Positions 11,456 to 21,301 of a DNA stretch of 64,000 nt are shown here, one piece after another. Within the stretch, counting starts at the first letter, position 1. Each line of letters begins with the position of its first letter. The notes beneath the pieces are model-generated. The model worked only from the letters and a program-made list of their open reading frames with translations, ran no database searches and had not been told where the DNA came from. Source of the stretch: Bradyrhizobium sp. AZCC 1719 (lineage in GTDB: Bacteria > Pseudomonadota > Alphaproteobacteria > Rhizobiales > Xanthobacteraceae). The position numbers and the translations under genes were made by a program. The DNA lies in NCBI RefSeq assembly GCF_036924525.1, contig NZ_JAZHRU010000001.1, forward strand, positions 1,889,001-1,953,000, written 5' to 3'.

Positions 11456-11827
11456 ATGACCCTGATATCGGAGGACACCGATCCGAGCGACAGCCGCGCA
11501 GTGGCGCGCGTCGCCACTGCGAGCACGCCGCCGAATCGCATCACGTTCAATCGTCTCGAACTCAACCGTATCCTCAATCTCTATGGGCGCATGGTCGCCG
11601 ACGGCGAGTGGCGCGACTATGCCATCGACTTTCTGAAAGACCGCGCGGTGTTCTCCGTATTCCGCCGCGCTTCCGAAGTTCCGATCTACCGCATCGAGAA
11701 AGATCCGCGGCTCGCGCGCAAGCAGGGCATGTACAGCGTGATCTCGGCGACCGGACTGATCCTGCGCCGCGGCCATGAACTCGAGCGCGTGCTGCTGGTG
11801 ATCGACCGCAAGTTGGCGGTGGTTTAG
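11456..11827 (+). CDS. DUF2794 family protein
   Basis: 123 residues from the ATG at 11456, which has a good Shine-Dalgarno (ggagg, about 6 bases upstream). The core NRITFNRLELNRILNLYGRM, then GEWRDYAIDFLKDRAVFSVF, IYRIEKDPRLARKQG and LILRRGHELERVL match the small DUF2794 family, which to my knowledge is confined to alphaproteobacteria and uncharacterised. No signal peptide or membrane helix is visible, so it is probably cytoplasmic. It stands alone between two repeat-rich gaps. Confidence 0.85.
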   Translation: MTLISEDTDPSDSRAVARVATASTPPNRITFNRLELNRILNLYGRMVADGEWRDYAIDFLKDRAVFSVFRRASEVPIYRIEKDPRLARKQGMYSVISATGLILRRGHELERVLLVIDRKLAVV

Positions 11828-11835
11828 GCGGGCCG

Positions 11836-12080
11836 CTGTAGGGTGGGCAAACCCTACTGCGTCATAAGTTCCTCATGGTGAGGAGCGCGAAGCGCGTCTC
11901 GAACCATGAGGCCCCGTCTGTGGCCTACATCCTTCGAGACGCCCGCTCTGCGGGCTCCTCAGGATGAGGGTTTGAACGGGTGTGACGCAGTAGAACAAAG
12001 GCGCGATCGCGCCGTGCCCACCATCCCTCCCTGGACTGCTACCCCAGTGGTGGGCACGCTTCGCTTCGCCCACCCTACAG
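11836..12080. repeat. Composite palindromic element, family C, with nested copy
   Basis: Perfect 13-bp terminal inverted repeats ctgtagggtgggc (11836-11848) and gcccaccctacag (12068-12080). Inside, an 11-bp pair ctactgcgtca (11854-11864) and tgacgcagtag (11983-11993) brackets a complete family B repeat. The interval between the DUF2794 gene and the acetyltransferase holds little else. Confidence 0.8.
11871..11969. repeat. Dispersed palindromic repeat, family B (nested)
   Basis: cctcatggtgaggagcgcg at the left, ctcctcaggatgaggg at the right; near identical to 30701-30797 and similar to 3927-4019. It lies within the family C element. Confidence 0.85.
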
Positions 12081-12164
12081 AGCTACTTTGCATGGGGTTG
12101 TTTTCGCGATTCTGAGTGTGGGCCTGCCGGTGTACCGCGAAAGAGGCGCCACGCGTTATCCAGA

Positions 12165-12695
12165 CTACGAAGTGGGGACCGTCGTGCTGCCTTCGCCCAG
12201 CGCACGCTGCATCATGACCGTGTCAAGCCAGCGTCCAAATTTGAAGCCGACGCTCGGATGGGTTCCGATCATCTGGAAGCCAGTCTTGGTGTGAACCCCG
12301 ATCGAACCGGCATTGGCGGAATCGCCGATCACCGCGATCATCTGCCGGTAGCCGCGCGCCTCGCATTCGGCGATCAGCCGCTGCATCAACTGCAGGCCAA
12401 TGCCGCGCCGGTGAGTCGATGGTTTCAGGTAAACCGAGTTCTCTACGGTGAAGCGATAGGCCGGCCGCGGCCGGTATGGCCCGGCATAGGCGTATCCGAT
12501 CACCTGGCCTTCGATGGCTGCGACGAAATAGGGAAAGCCGCCATCCGACAGCGCCCTGAACCGCCGGGTCATCTCAGTGAGATCGGGTGGGATCAGCTCG
12601 AACGTCGCGGTGCCGTAGCGTACCGCGTGCTCGTAGATTTCGGTGATGGCGGGGAGGTCGGCCTCGGTGGCGGGCCGGATTTCGGGAGCGGACAT
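12165..12695 (-). CDS. GNAT N-acetyltransferase, phosphinothricin/methionine-sulfoximine type
   Basis: 176 residues. It begins IRPATEADLPAITEIYEHAV and continues with AGPYRPRPAYRFTVENSVYL, the acetyl-CoA binding loop HRRGIGLQLMQRLI, and GFQMIGTHPSVGFKFGRWLD. This pattern matches the Pat/Bar/MddA group, whose members acetylate phosphinothricin or methionine sulfoximine. The natural substrate here is unproven. The gene has its own start and lies downstream of the Bax-inhibitor terminator on the same strand. Confidence 0.85.
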   Translation of the reverse strand: MSAPEIRPATEADLPAITEIYEHAVRYGTATFELIPPDLTEMTRRFRALSDGGFPYFVAAIEGQVIGYAYAGPYRPRPAYRFTVENSVYLKPSTHRRGIGLQLMQRLIAECEARGYRQMIAVIGDSANAGSIGVHTKTGFQMIGTHPSVGFKFGRWLDTVMMQRALGEGSTTVPTS

Positions 12696-12724
12696 GCGGG
12701 TAGAATATTTTTGTCGCGGGCAAA

Positions 12725-12755
12725 AGAAAAGCCCCGGCCGCGAGGCCGGGGCTTT
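12725..12755 (-). terminator. Rho-independent terminator of the Bax-inhibitor gene
   Basis: Perfect 9-bp stem (gccccggcc 12731-12739 with ggccggggc 12744-12752) and a 4-base loop. On the minus strand it is followed by cttttctttt. It lies about 30 bases past the stop of the Bax-inhibitor gene. Confidence 0.85.
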
Positions 12756-12780
12756 AGCTCTTGAACCTGGTCGGCAGCGG

Positions 12781-13572
12781 CTAGTCGCGCTGGCCGAGGA
12801 GCTGCAGGAGCAGCGTGAACAGGTTGATGAAGTTCAGGTAGAGCGACAGTGCACCGGTAATCGCCGCGCGCTCTTCAACGTCAGCGCCTCCCGAAGCGTA
12901 GCCGTAGATGTACTCGTTCTTCAGCCGCTGGGTATCCCAGGCGGTGAGGCCCGCGAACACCAGCACGCCGACCACCGACACGATGAACTGCAGCATCGAG
13001 CTCGCCAGGAACAGGTTGACCAGGCTCGCGATGATGACGCCGATCAGGCCCATGAACAGGAACGACCCCATGCCGCTCATGTCACGCTTGGTGGTGTAGC
13101 CGTAGAGGCTCAGCGCACCGAAGGTCGCAGCGGTGATGAAGAACACCCGAACGATCGAGGTGTGCGTATACACCAGGAAGATCGACGACAGCGAAATGCC
13201 CATCAGCGCCGAGAACACCCAGAACAGCATCTGGGCGGTCGCGGGCCGCAGCCGGTTGATGCCGGCCGAGATCGCGAACACCATCGCCAGCGGCGCGAGG
13301 ATGAACAGCCACTTCAGCGGGCTGACATACATCGCGTAGCCGAACTGCGTCAGGTAGGCGTTGCCGAACCTGGCGGCGGCCCCGGCCTGGTCGGTCGTCA
13401 CCGCGGCCATGTAGACGCCGAGCGCCGCAAGGCCGGTGATCGCCAGGCCGATGCTCATGTAGTTGTAGATGCGCAGCATGTAGGCGCGCAGACCGGCATC
13501 GACGGCCGCGGCGTCAACGCGTCCGGCAGCCCGGCCGAAAGGAGATACGTAGTTACGGTCTAGGTCCGACAT
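12781..13572 (-). CDS. Bax inhibitor-1/YccA family membrane protein
   Basis: 263 residues with about seven hydrophobic helices. MLRIYNYMSIGLAITGLAA near residue 32, the central GISLSSIFLVYT and FGALSLYGYTTKRD, and AWDTQRLKNEY with ALSLYLNFINLF at the end fit the family (E. coli YbhL/YccA, animal TMBIM). Family members are implicated in calcium leak and FtsH control; the role here is unknown. The gene is monocistronic, with a structured leader RNA just upstream of the ATG and a clear terminator downstream. Confidence 0.95.
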   Translation of the reverse strand: MSDLDRNYVSPFGRAAGRVDAAAVDAGLRAYMLRIYNYMSIGLAITGLAALGVYMAAVTTDQAGAAARFGNAYLTQFGYAMYVSPLKWLFILAPLAMVFAISAGINRLRPATAQMLFWVFSALMGISLSSIFLVYTHTSIVRVFFITAATFGALSLYGYTTKRDMSGMGSFLFMGLIGVIIASLVNLFLASSMLQFIVSVVGVLVFAGLTAWDTQRLKNEYIYGYASGGADVEERAAITGALSLYLNFINLFTLLLQLLGQRD

Positions 13573-13645
13573 GGTCGAATTCCCGTTGGTTGCCCGGCGG
13601 AGCGCAAGGGGTTTGCGGCGCCGGTTGGATTTCTATCTCAGATGT
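13573..13645 (-). ncRNA. Candidate ybhL-type structured RNA leader
   Basis: Immediately upstream of the Bax-inhibitor ATG the transcript can fold into a two-tier hairpin. The outer stem pairs 13594-13599 with 13619-13624 (ccggcg/cgccgg) and the inner stem pairs 13603-13607 with 13613-13617 (cgcaa/ttgcg). An alphaproteobacterial RNA motif named ybhL is known upstream of this gene family. The assignment rests on position plus visible structure; no covariance model was run. Confidence 0.55.
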
Positions 13646-13823
13646 CCCGATCTGCCGACGTTTATCTGTTTATCTAACGTCATCAACCCGGCCACTGATC
13701 TTGGCTGGTATGTGGGAAACTAACACATTCGACGCAAGCTTCCACGCGCGGCTGAATGTCGCTTCTGCCGGCTATTTCCGGGTAAAAGCAGTGTTAACCC
13801 CTGCCTTCCGCCGCTACAAATTG

Positions 13824-16394
13824 TCACAAATTCCGTAACACGGTGGCCGGCTTTTGGTTCAGGGCCAACAACGTTCCGGCGAGCCCCAGCCCCACCGTGA
13901 CGATCAGGGCGGCTGCGACCACCCCGGCCGCGCTGCCGGCCTGCCAGATGAAGCTGAGCGTCATCAGCCTGGTTACGATCAGCCACGCGGCGATCGATCC
14001 CGCGATCACGCCGAATATGGCGGTCGCGAGGCCGATCATGAGGTACTCGAGCGCATAGGCCCCGAGCAGACGCACCCGGGTTGCGCCGAGCGTCTTCAGG
14101 ATGACCGCGTCATAGACCCGGTGGCGATGGCCGGCGGCGAGCGCGCCGCCGAGCACCAGGATCGCCGAGATCAGCGTCACCGCGCTGGCGCCGCGGATGG
14201 CGAGCACGAGGTTGGTAACGACGGTGCCGACGGTCTCGAGCGCCTCGCGGACCCGGACGCTGGTCACCATCGGAAAGGCGTCCGCCACCTGCTTGATGAT
14301 TCGGGCGTCGCCTGCCGGGTCGGGGTGGACCTCGGATAGGGTGGCGACATGGCTGTGCGGCGCGCCCTTGAACGCGTTGGGTGAGAACACCAGCACGAAA
14401 TTGATGCCGAGCCCCTGCCAGTCGACGTTGCGCAGATTGCTGATTTTGGCCGAAATGTCGCGGCCGAGTACGTTGACGACGATCTCGTCGCCGATCTTGA
14501 GCTTCAGCCCGTCGGCGATCTTCTTCTCCAGCGAGACCAGCGGCGGCCCCTTGTAGTCCGCGCTCCACCATTCGCCTTCGACCACCTTCGAGCCTTTTGG
14601 AACTTCGCCGGTATAGGTCAGGCCGCGGTCACTCTGCAGCACCCATTCGGTATCCTGCGAAGGCTTGAGTTCGTCCGCCTTGACGCTGCGGGCGGCAACG
14701 ATGCGCCCGCGCAGCATCGGCACGTCGTCGACGGTGGATTGCGGCGCGATCTGCTCGAGGAAGGCGCCGAAGCGGTCGGCGTCGGCGGTCGGAATGTCGA
14801 TGAAGTAGAACGAGGGCGCGCGCTCCGGCAGGGCGGCCAGGAACTGCCGGCGCAGATTGCCGTCGATCTGGGTAATGGTGACGAGGACCGCGAGCCCAAG
14901 CCCGAGCGACATCACAACCGACGGCGTCAGTGCGCCGGGCCGGTAGATATTGGCAATCGCCAGCCGCAGCATGGTGATGCTGGACCGCGGCAGGCGCCGC
15001 GCCAGCGCCATCAGGCCGGCGGCGACGCCGCGCAACAGCGCAAACACCGCAACCGAAGCGACGACGAACACGGCGGCGACCCGCTTGTCATAGGCCAGCC
15101 CGATCGCGACCGCGACAAGGAGTATGATCACCACGGCCATCAGCGCGAGATAGCTCCAGCGCGGGCGGTGCCATTCGCGGGCGACCTCTTCGCGGAACAA
15201 TGCCGCGACCGGGACATCATGGACCCGGCCGAGCGGCCATAGCCCGAAGGCGAGCGCGGTGAGCAAGCCGTAGAGGAACGACAGCGCCAGTTCGTCGGCG
15301 TGCAGGGCAGGGATCACCGGCAGCGGCAACAGCTTGCCGAACAGGCCGACGATGACAAACGGCAAGGCCGCGCCGGCGACAAGCCCGATTATCGAGCCGA
15401 TCCCGGCGAGCACGATCACCTGAGTCAGGTAGATGGTGAAGACGTCGCGCCCGGTGGCGCCAAGCGCCTTGAACGAGGCGATGACGTCGCGTCGGCGATC
15501 GATATGGCTCTTGACGGCGTTGGCGACGCCGACGCCGCCGACCAGAAGGGCCGCGAGGCCAACCAGCGTCAGGAATTGGGTGAAGCGGTTGATGGTGCGT
15601 TCGAGCTGCGGCGAGGCATTGTCGCGGCTGCGGATCCACCAGCCGGCTTCCGGCAAGGCGCTCCGGGCGCTGTTGACCAACTGGGCCGCGGCGCGTTCGT
15701 CGGCCGCATTGTCCGGCAATTTTACCCGGTACATCCAGCGCACCAGGCTGCCCGGCTGCAGCAATCCGCTGGCGCGCAGGCTCTGCTCGCTGACCAGAAC
15801 CCGCGGGCCCAGGCCGACATTGCCGGCGAGCTTGTCCGGCTCGGCGCCAACCACGCTGCGAATCTGGATCGTGGCATTGCCAATGCCGATGCGGTCGCCA
15901 ACTTTGAGGTCGAGTCGCGCCAGCAGGGTGGAATCGACCGCCGCGCCGAACGCGCCATCGCGTTCGGCCAGCAGATCCGACATCGGCATTTGGGGATCAA
16001 GCGTCAACTGTCCGAGCATCGGATAATTGCCGTCGACCGCCTTGAGCTCGACCAGCGCCAGCTTGCCGTCGCTGGCGCGGGCCATCACCCGCAGCGCGGC
16101 CGCAACCGACACTTGGCCGCGCGCGCGTAGGAAAGCCAGTTCCTCCGGCTTGGCTTCGCGCTGGATCAGCGAGAATGCGACATCGCCGCCGAGCAATGTT
16201 CGGCCCTCGCGGGTCAGACCTTCGCTAAGGCTTGCCGCCACCGAGCCGACGCCGGCAATTGCCATGACGCCGAGCGCAATGCAGGCGATAAAGACGTAAA
16301 AGCCACGCAGGCCGCCGCGCAATTCGCGAAGCGCGTAACGCAGCGCCAGCGAGGATGCGCGGCTCTTGTAGACCGGCTCGGAAATCGCGGTCAT
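13824..16394 (-). CDS. FtsX-like ABC transporter permease (YbbP type)
   Basis: 856 residues. An N-terminal helix at about 30-55 is followed by a large periplasmic domain, a first FtsX-type core (SFKALGATGRDVFTIYLTQ), a second long extracytoplasmic domain, and a C-terminal core (VILKTLGATRVRLLGAYALE). The two cores with LGAT coupling motifs are typical of YbbP-like lipoprotein or exporter permeases. ATG at 16394 overlaps the ATPase stop (ATGA). With the adjacent ATPase and a divergent TesA-like esterase it forms the widespread ybbA-ybbP-tesA association. The substrate is unknown. Confidence 0.92.
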   Translation of the reverse strand: MTAISEPVYKSRASSLALRYALRELRGGLRGFYVFIACIALGVMAIAGVGSVAASLSEGLTREGRTLLGGDVAFSLIQREAKPEELAFLRARGQVSVAAALRVMARASDGKLALVELKAVDGNYPMLGQLTLDPQMPMSDLLAERDGAFGAAVDSTLLARLDLKVGDRIGIGNATIQIRSVVGAEPDKLAGNVGLGPRVLVSEQSLRASGLLQPGSLVRWMYRVKLPDNAADERAAAQLVNSARSALPEAGWWIRSRDNASPQLERTINRFTQFLTLVGLAALLVGGVGVANAVKSHIDRRRDVIASFKALGATGRDVFTIYLTQVIVLAGIGSIIGLVAGAALPFVIVGLFGKLLPLPVIPALHADELALSFLYGLLTALAFGLWPLGRVHDVPVAALFREEVAREWHRPRWSYLALMAVVIILLVAVAIGLAYDKRVAAVFVVASVAVFALLRGVAAGLMALARRLPRSSITMLRLAIANIYRPGALTPSVVMSLGLGLAVLVTITQIDGNLRRQFLAALPERAPSFYFIDIPTADADRFGAFLEQIAPQSTVDDVPMLRGRIVAARSVKADELKPSQDTEWVLQSDRGLTYTGEVPKGSKVVEGEWWSADYKGPPLVSLEKKIADGLKLKIGDEIVVNVLGRDISAKISNLRNVDWQGLGINFVLVFSPNAFKGAPHSHVATLSEVHPDPAGDARIIKQVADAFPMVTSVRVREALETVGTVVTNLVLAIRGASAVTLISAILVLGGALAAGHRHRVYDAVILKTLGATRVRLLGAYALEYLMIGLATAIFGVIAGSIAAWLIVTRLMTLSFIWQAGSAAGVVAAALIVTVGLGLAGTLLALNQKPATVLRNL

Positions 16395-17104
16395 GAGTGC
16401 CCGTCGATCCGGCCGGAGCGCAGCCGCACCACGCGGTCGCAGCGCTGCGCCAGCGAGCTGTCGTGCGTCACCAGCACCAGCGTCATGCCGCGCTCGGCAT
16501 GTTTGGTGAAGAGCATGTCGACGATCTGCTTGCCGGTGGTTTCATCGAGATTGCCGGTCGGCTCGTCCGCGACGAGAATGGCGGGATCAGGCGCCAGGGC
16601 GCGAGCCAGCGCTACGCGCTGCTGTTCGCCACCGGACAATTGGGTCGGGTAATGATGCAGGCGCTCGCCGAGGCCGACCGACGCCAGTTCCTTCGCCGCG
16701 CGCTCCGCCGCGTCGGGACTACCGGCAAGCTCCAGCGGCACGGCTACGTTTTCCAGCGCCGTCATGGTCGGGATCAGATGAAACGACTGGAATACGATGC
16801 CGACCTGGCGGCCGCGGAAGCGGGCGAGGGCGTCCTCGTCGAGGGCATTGAACGGGGTGCCGTTGACCACCACCTCTCCGCTGTCAGGACGTTCCAACCC
16901 CGCCATCACCATCAGCAAGGTCGATTTGCCCGAACCTGACGGCCCGATCAGGCCGATCGCCTCGCCGGATGCCACACGAAGGCTGATATCTTTCAGGATA
17001 TGAACGCGGGCGGCGCCTGTGCCGAGCGAGAGGTTGACGTTGGAGATGGAAATGGTGTCCGGCCCGACGCCGGTCAGTGAAGAGGGTTCGATGAGACTGT
17101 CCAT
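16391..17104 (-). CDS. ABC transporter ATP-binding protein (LolD/YbbA type)
   Basis: 237 residues from the ATG at 17104. The frame is open to 17167, but that would run into the esterase start region. Walker A GPSGSGKS (54-61), Q-loop FQSFHLIP, signature LSGGEQ (156-161), Walker B ILVADEP (176-182) and THDSSLA are all present. MTAL-NVAVPLELAG is usual in the MacB/LolD/YbbA exporter class. It energises the FtsX-like permease with which it overlaps by four bases. Confidence 0.94.
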   Translation of the reverse strand: MDSLIEPSSLTGVGPDTISISNVNLSLGTGAARVHILKDISLRVASGEAIGLIGPSGSGKSTLLMVMAGLERPDSGEVVVNGTPFNALDEDALARFRGRQVGIVFQSFHLIPTMTALENVAVPLELAGSPDAAERAAKELASVGLGERLHHYPTQLSGGEQQRVALARALAPDPAILVADEPTGNLDETTGKQIVDMLFTKHAERGMTLVLVTHDSSLAQRCDRVVRLRSGRIDGHS

Positions 17105-17153
17105 GGCTCGGTCATATGGCACTTCCACCGCTCGGGTCGAGGGCTTGAAACGG

Positions 17154-17813
17154 ATGTTTGCGCACATACGCGTGTTGATTGTGGCTTTGATGACGGCCGG
17201 GCCGGTTTTGGCTCAGACTCAAGCCCCGGCCACGGCGCCCGCCAAACCGGTCAAAATGGTCGTCCTCGGTGATTCCTTGAGCGCTGGCCTCGGCCTGTCT
17301 GCGCCGGCGGCGTTCCCCGCCCGCCTGCAAAAAGCGTTAAGCGACAAGGGGATAAAGGTCGATATGGTCAACGCGGGGGTGTCCGGCGATACCACGTCCG
17401 GCGGCCGCGACCGGCTGGACTGGTCGATCCCGGAGGGAACCGAGGCGGTGATTCTCGAGCTCGGCGCCAACGATGCGCTCCGCGGGATCGATCCCGCCGT
17501 CACCCGTGCGGCGCTGAGCGACATCCTGACCCGGCTGAAGGCACGCAAGATCGCGGTTCTGTTGTGCGGGATGCTGGCGCCGCCCAATTACGGCAGCGAA
17601 TATGCGGCGCGCTTCAACGCCATCTATCCGGAGCTGTCCAAATCGTTCGGGGTGCCGCTCTACCCATTTTTCCTGGAGGGGGTTGCGAGTGAGGCCAAGC
17701 TCAACCAGGCCGACGGAATTCATCCGACCGCCGAGGGTGTCGATATCATCGTGAAGAATATTCTGCCCATGGTAGAGGCATTTATCGGCACGATCTCCGG
17801 GCAGCGGAGTTGA
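17154..17813 (+). CDS. Periplasmic SGNH esterase/thioesterase, TesA-like
   Basis: 219 residues from the ATG at 17154, which gives a clean signal peptide (MFAHIRVLIVALMTAGPVLA|Q). In-frame starts exist upstream, for example at 17103. SGNH blocks: GDSLSAG with Ser41 (39-45), VNAGVSGDT, GAND (104-107) and DGIHP with Asp187 and His190. Members hydrolyse short-chain esters or acyl thioesters in the periplasm. It diverges from the ABC exporter genes across 49 bases, the same association seen with tesA elsewhere. Confidence 0.92.
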   Translation: MFAHIRVLIVALMTAGPVLAQTQAPATAPAKPVKMVVLGDSLSAGLGLSAPAAFPARLQKALSDKGIKVDMVNAGVSGDTTSGGRDRLDWSIPEGTEAVILELGANDALRGIDPAVTRAALSDILTRLKARKIAVLLCGMLAPPNYGSEYAARFNAIYPELSKSFGVPLYPFFLEGVASEAKLNQADGIHPTAEGVDIIVKNILPMVEAFIGTISGQRS

Positions 17814-17993
17814 AAAAGCAGCAACGAATGAGGTTACCCCAAGGTTTTCCCGTAGCATTGCGGAGTGCTCGCCCCGCGCGCTTCGCAGAGTCACATAAGT
17901 CGGATAGAAAATAACTATCGGTGATTCGTCACCGGGCGCTGTTACAGGACATGGTCCTTTTCAAGGTCATGCCCAAGCATCGGGAGTCATGCG

Positions 17994-18530
17994 ATGCCGC
18001 GTTTGTTTGCTGGACTGGAAATTCCGGCCGAGATCGGCCAGAGCCTTTCCAATTTGCGTGGCGGCCTTCCCGGCGCACGCTGGATCGATCCCGAAAATTA
18101 TCACGTCACCTTGCGCTTCATCGGCGACATCGACGGCATGTCGGCGAATGAAATCGCCTCGATGCTGTTTCGGGTCAACCGCAAGCCGTTCGAGGTCAAG
18201 GTGCAGGGCCTGCAGAGCTTTGGCGGCAAGAAACCGCGCGCAGTGGTCGCCTCCGTCGAGCCGAGTCGACCGCTGATCGAGCTGCAGGCCGAACTCGAAC
18301 GGCTGATGCAGCGGCTCGGGCTCGATCCGGAGGGGCGCAAATTCATTCCCCATGTGACGCTGGCGCGGCTGCATGACGCTTCCAGCCAGGACGTTGCCGA
18401 TTATCTCTCGGTGCGCGGCTATTTCCCGAGCCGCACGTTCTGGGCTTCGCGCTTCGTGCTGTTCTCGTCCCGCGCGTCCACCGGCGGCGGGCCTTATGTG
18501 GTCGAGGATTCCTATGCGCTGAGCGCGTAG
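17994..18530 (+). CDS. thpR: RNA 2',3'-cyclic phosphodiesterase ThpR
   Basis: 178 residues. It opens MPRLFAGLEIP and carries the two catalytic HxT motifs of the 2H phosphoesterase fold: His37/Thr39 (YHVTLRF) and His120/Thr122 (PHVTLARL). Members open 2',3'-cyclic phosphates and were first named 2'-5' RNA ligases. The start sits 180 bases after the esterase stop, and a family A repeat follows, so it is probably a single-gene transcript. Confidence 0.92.
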   Translation: MPRLFAGLEIPAEIGQSLSNLRGGLPGARWIDPENYHVTLRFIGDIDGMSANEIASMLFRVNRKPFEVKVQGLQSFGGKKPRAVVASVEPSRPLIELQAELERLMQRLGLDPEGRKFIPHVTLARLHDASSQDVADYLSVRGYFPSRTFWASRFVLFSSRASTGGGPYVVEDSYALSA

Positions 18531-18554
18531 AGCTAGGCTCTTGCCGCGCCTCCG

Positions 18555-18657
18555 CTGTCATCATCCGCGAAAGCGGATGATCCAGTATACCAGAGACATC
18601 TCGGATCAAACCGAGGAGCCGCGGCGTACTGGATACCCGCCTTCGCGGGTATGACAG
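18555..18657. repeat. Dispersed palindromic repeat, family A
   Basis: Begins ctgtcatcatccgcgaaagc and ends cttcgcgggtatgacag, with internal atccagtat and cggcgtactggat arms. It resembles 806-910 and 27011-27110. It fills the gap between thpR and zapE. Confidence 0.8.
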
Positions 18658-18722
18658 ATTGTGTTACCTCCAGACCTAATTAGCGGCTTGCAATTTCCGC
18701 ACGCTTGAGGCCGAAAGGGGCC

Positions 18723-19907
18723 ATGCTGTCGACTGACCCCACCTCGTTCCGCGCACAGTATCAGGCCCTGGTTTCCTCCGGCGCGATCGAGGCCGATCCC
18801 GCGCAGGCGGATGCTGCCGAGGCGTTTGCCGCACTTGAGGAGCGGCTGTCGAGCTACAAGCCGGCGCGCAAGTTGAGCCTGCTCGGCCGGTTGTTCGGCG
18901 ACAAAAGCGAGCCGCCGCCGCGCGGGCTTTACATTCACGGCGAGGTCGGCCGCGGCAAGACCATGCTGATGGACCTGTTCTTTCAGTACAGCCCGGTCCA
19001 GCGCAAGCGCCGCGCCCATTTCCACGAATTCATGGCCGAGGCGCATGAGAAGATCTACGCCTACCGCCAGAACATCGCGCGCGGTGAAATCGAAGATAGC
19101 GACGTGATCGAGCTCACGGCCAACGCGATCTTCGACGAGGCGTGGCTGCTGTGCTTCGACGAATTCCACGTCACCGACATCGCCGATGCCATGATCCTGG
19201 GCCGGCTGTTCTCAAAACTGTTCGAACTCGGCACCGTCGTGGTCGCGACGTCGAACGTCGCCCCCGAGGACCTCTACAAGGGTGGGCTCAACCGCGCGCT
19301 GTTCCTGCCGTTCATTTCGCAGATCGAAGACCGCATGGATGTGCTGCGGCTCGATGCCCGCACCGATTTCCGGCTGGAAAAACTGACCGGCGTGAAGATG
19401 TGGCTGGTGCCGCCGGATGATGAAGCTGGCGCCGCGCTCGACCGCGCCTGGGGCAAGATGACCGGCAACGCGCCGTGCAAGCCGCGCGACATTGCGATCA
19501 AGGGCCGCGTCCTGCGCGTGCCCTGTTCGGCGCACGGCGTGGCGCGATTTTCCTTTGCCGATATCTGCGAAAAGCCGTTGGCCGCGTCGGACTATCTGCG
19601 GCTGGCGCACGACTATCACACCATCCTGATCGATCGCATTCCAGTGATGGATTACGCCGAGCGCAACGCCGCCAAGCGCTTTATCTCGCTGATCGACACG
19701 CTCTACGATAATGCCGTGAAGCTGATGGCCTCGGCCGAGGCCGATCCGGTGTCGCTGTATGTCGCTGCCGAGGGCGTTGAAGCCAACGAGTTCAAGCGGA
19801 CCGCGTCGCGTCTGATCGAAATGAGCTCTGAGTCCTACCTCGCGCTGCCGCACGGACGGAAGGATTCCGCGGCCAGCGGATCGAGCACGGGGCTGGTGGA
19901 GACGTAG
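18723..19907 (+). CDS. zapE: Cell division ATPase ZapE (AFG1 family)
   Basis: 394 residues from the ATG at 18723 (Shine-Dalgarno aaagggg just upstream); an in-frame TTG at 18705 was not preferred. P-loop GEVGRGKT (73-80), then RAHFHEFMAEAHEKI, Walker B WLLCFDEFHV (141-150), VATSNVAPEDLYKGGLNR and RFLPFI-like FLPFISQIEDRMDV are diagnostic of the AFG1/ZapE AAA-like ATPases. In enterobacteria ZapE acts on the Z-ring under stress. It precedes the TCA block, as in many rhizobia, but is separated from mdh by a repeat. Confidence 0.95.
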   Translation: MLSTDPTSFRAQYQALVSSGAIEADPAQADAAEAFAALEERLSSYKPARKLSLLGRLFGDKSEPPPRGLYIHGEVGRGKTMLMDLFFQYSPVQRKRRAHFHEFMAEAHEKIYAYRQNIARGEIEDSDVIELTANAIFDEAWLLCFDEFHVTDIADAMILGRLFSKLFELGTVVVATSNVAPEDLYKGGLNRALFLPFISQIEDRMDVLRLDARTDFRLEKLTGVKMWLVPPDDEAGAALDRAWGKMTGNAPCKPRDIAIKGRVLRVPCSAHGVARFSFADICEKPLAASDYLRLAHDYHTILIDRIPVMDYAERNAAKRFISLIDTLYDNAVKLMASAEADPVSLYVAAEGVEANEFKRTASRLIEMSSESYLALPHGRKDSAASGSSTGLVET

Positions 19908-19928
19908 TCTCTTCCGTCATTGGTCTTT

Positions 19929-20053
19929 CCCCGTCATTGCGAGGAGCCAACGGGTCGCGCGAATGCGCGCCCGATGACAGGCTCCGCGACGAAGCAATCC
20001 ATCTATCCCCGAGTGGAGAGGTGGATTGCTTCGCTTCGCTCGCAATGACGGGG
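19929..20053. repeat. Intergenic palindrome before mdh
   Basis: Starts ccccgtcattgcgag and ends with its complement ctcgcaatgacgggg, with inner arms gaagcaatccatc and gtggattgcttc. It lies between zapE and mdh, about 150 bases before the mdh start. No protein is encoded. Confidence 0.8.
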
Positions 20054-20158
20054 ATGACGGTCGTGGCATACCTGATCGAAATCCAGGCGCGGCCTTAGAA
20101 TCGGGCATGCCCCGGCTTGAACCGGCCATTCGAAAGGGATAACCAGCCATCCGACTGA

Positions 20159-21169
<1,011 letters not shown>

Positions 21170-21178
21170 TTTTACTCG

Positions 21179-21210
21179 GCTTTCGCCCCTTGCCGGGGCG
21201 AAAGCTTTTT
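21179..21210 (+). terminator. Rho-independent terminator of mdh
   Basis: Perfect 11-bp stem gctttcgcccc (21179-21189) / ggggcgaaagc (21195-21205) with a 5-base loop, followed by a T-run at 21206-21210. It lies 10 bases after the mdh stop. Confidence 0.92.
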
Positions 21211-21301
21211 CAGGGTTGCAGTTATCTTGGTATATGGTATGCCAACTACCAATGCCGGTGAACTGTAGAACTCGCCGCTAGGGATTTTGGGGAGCGTCCA
21301 A

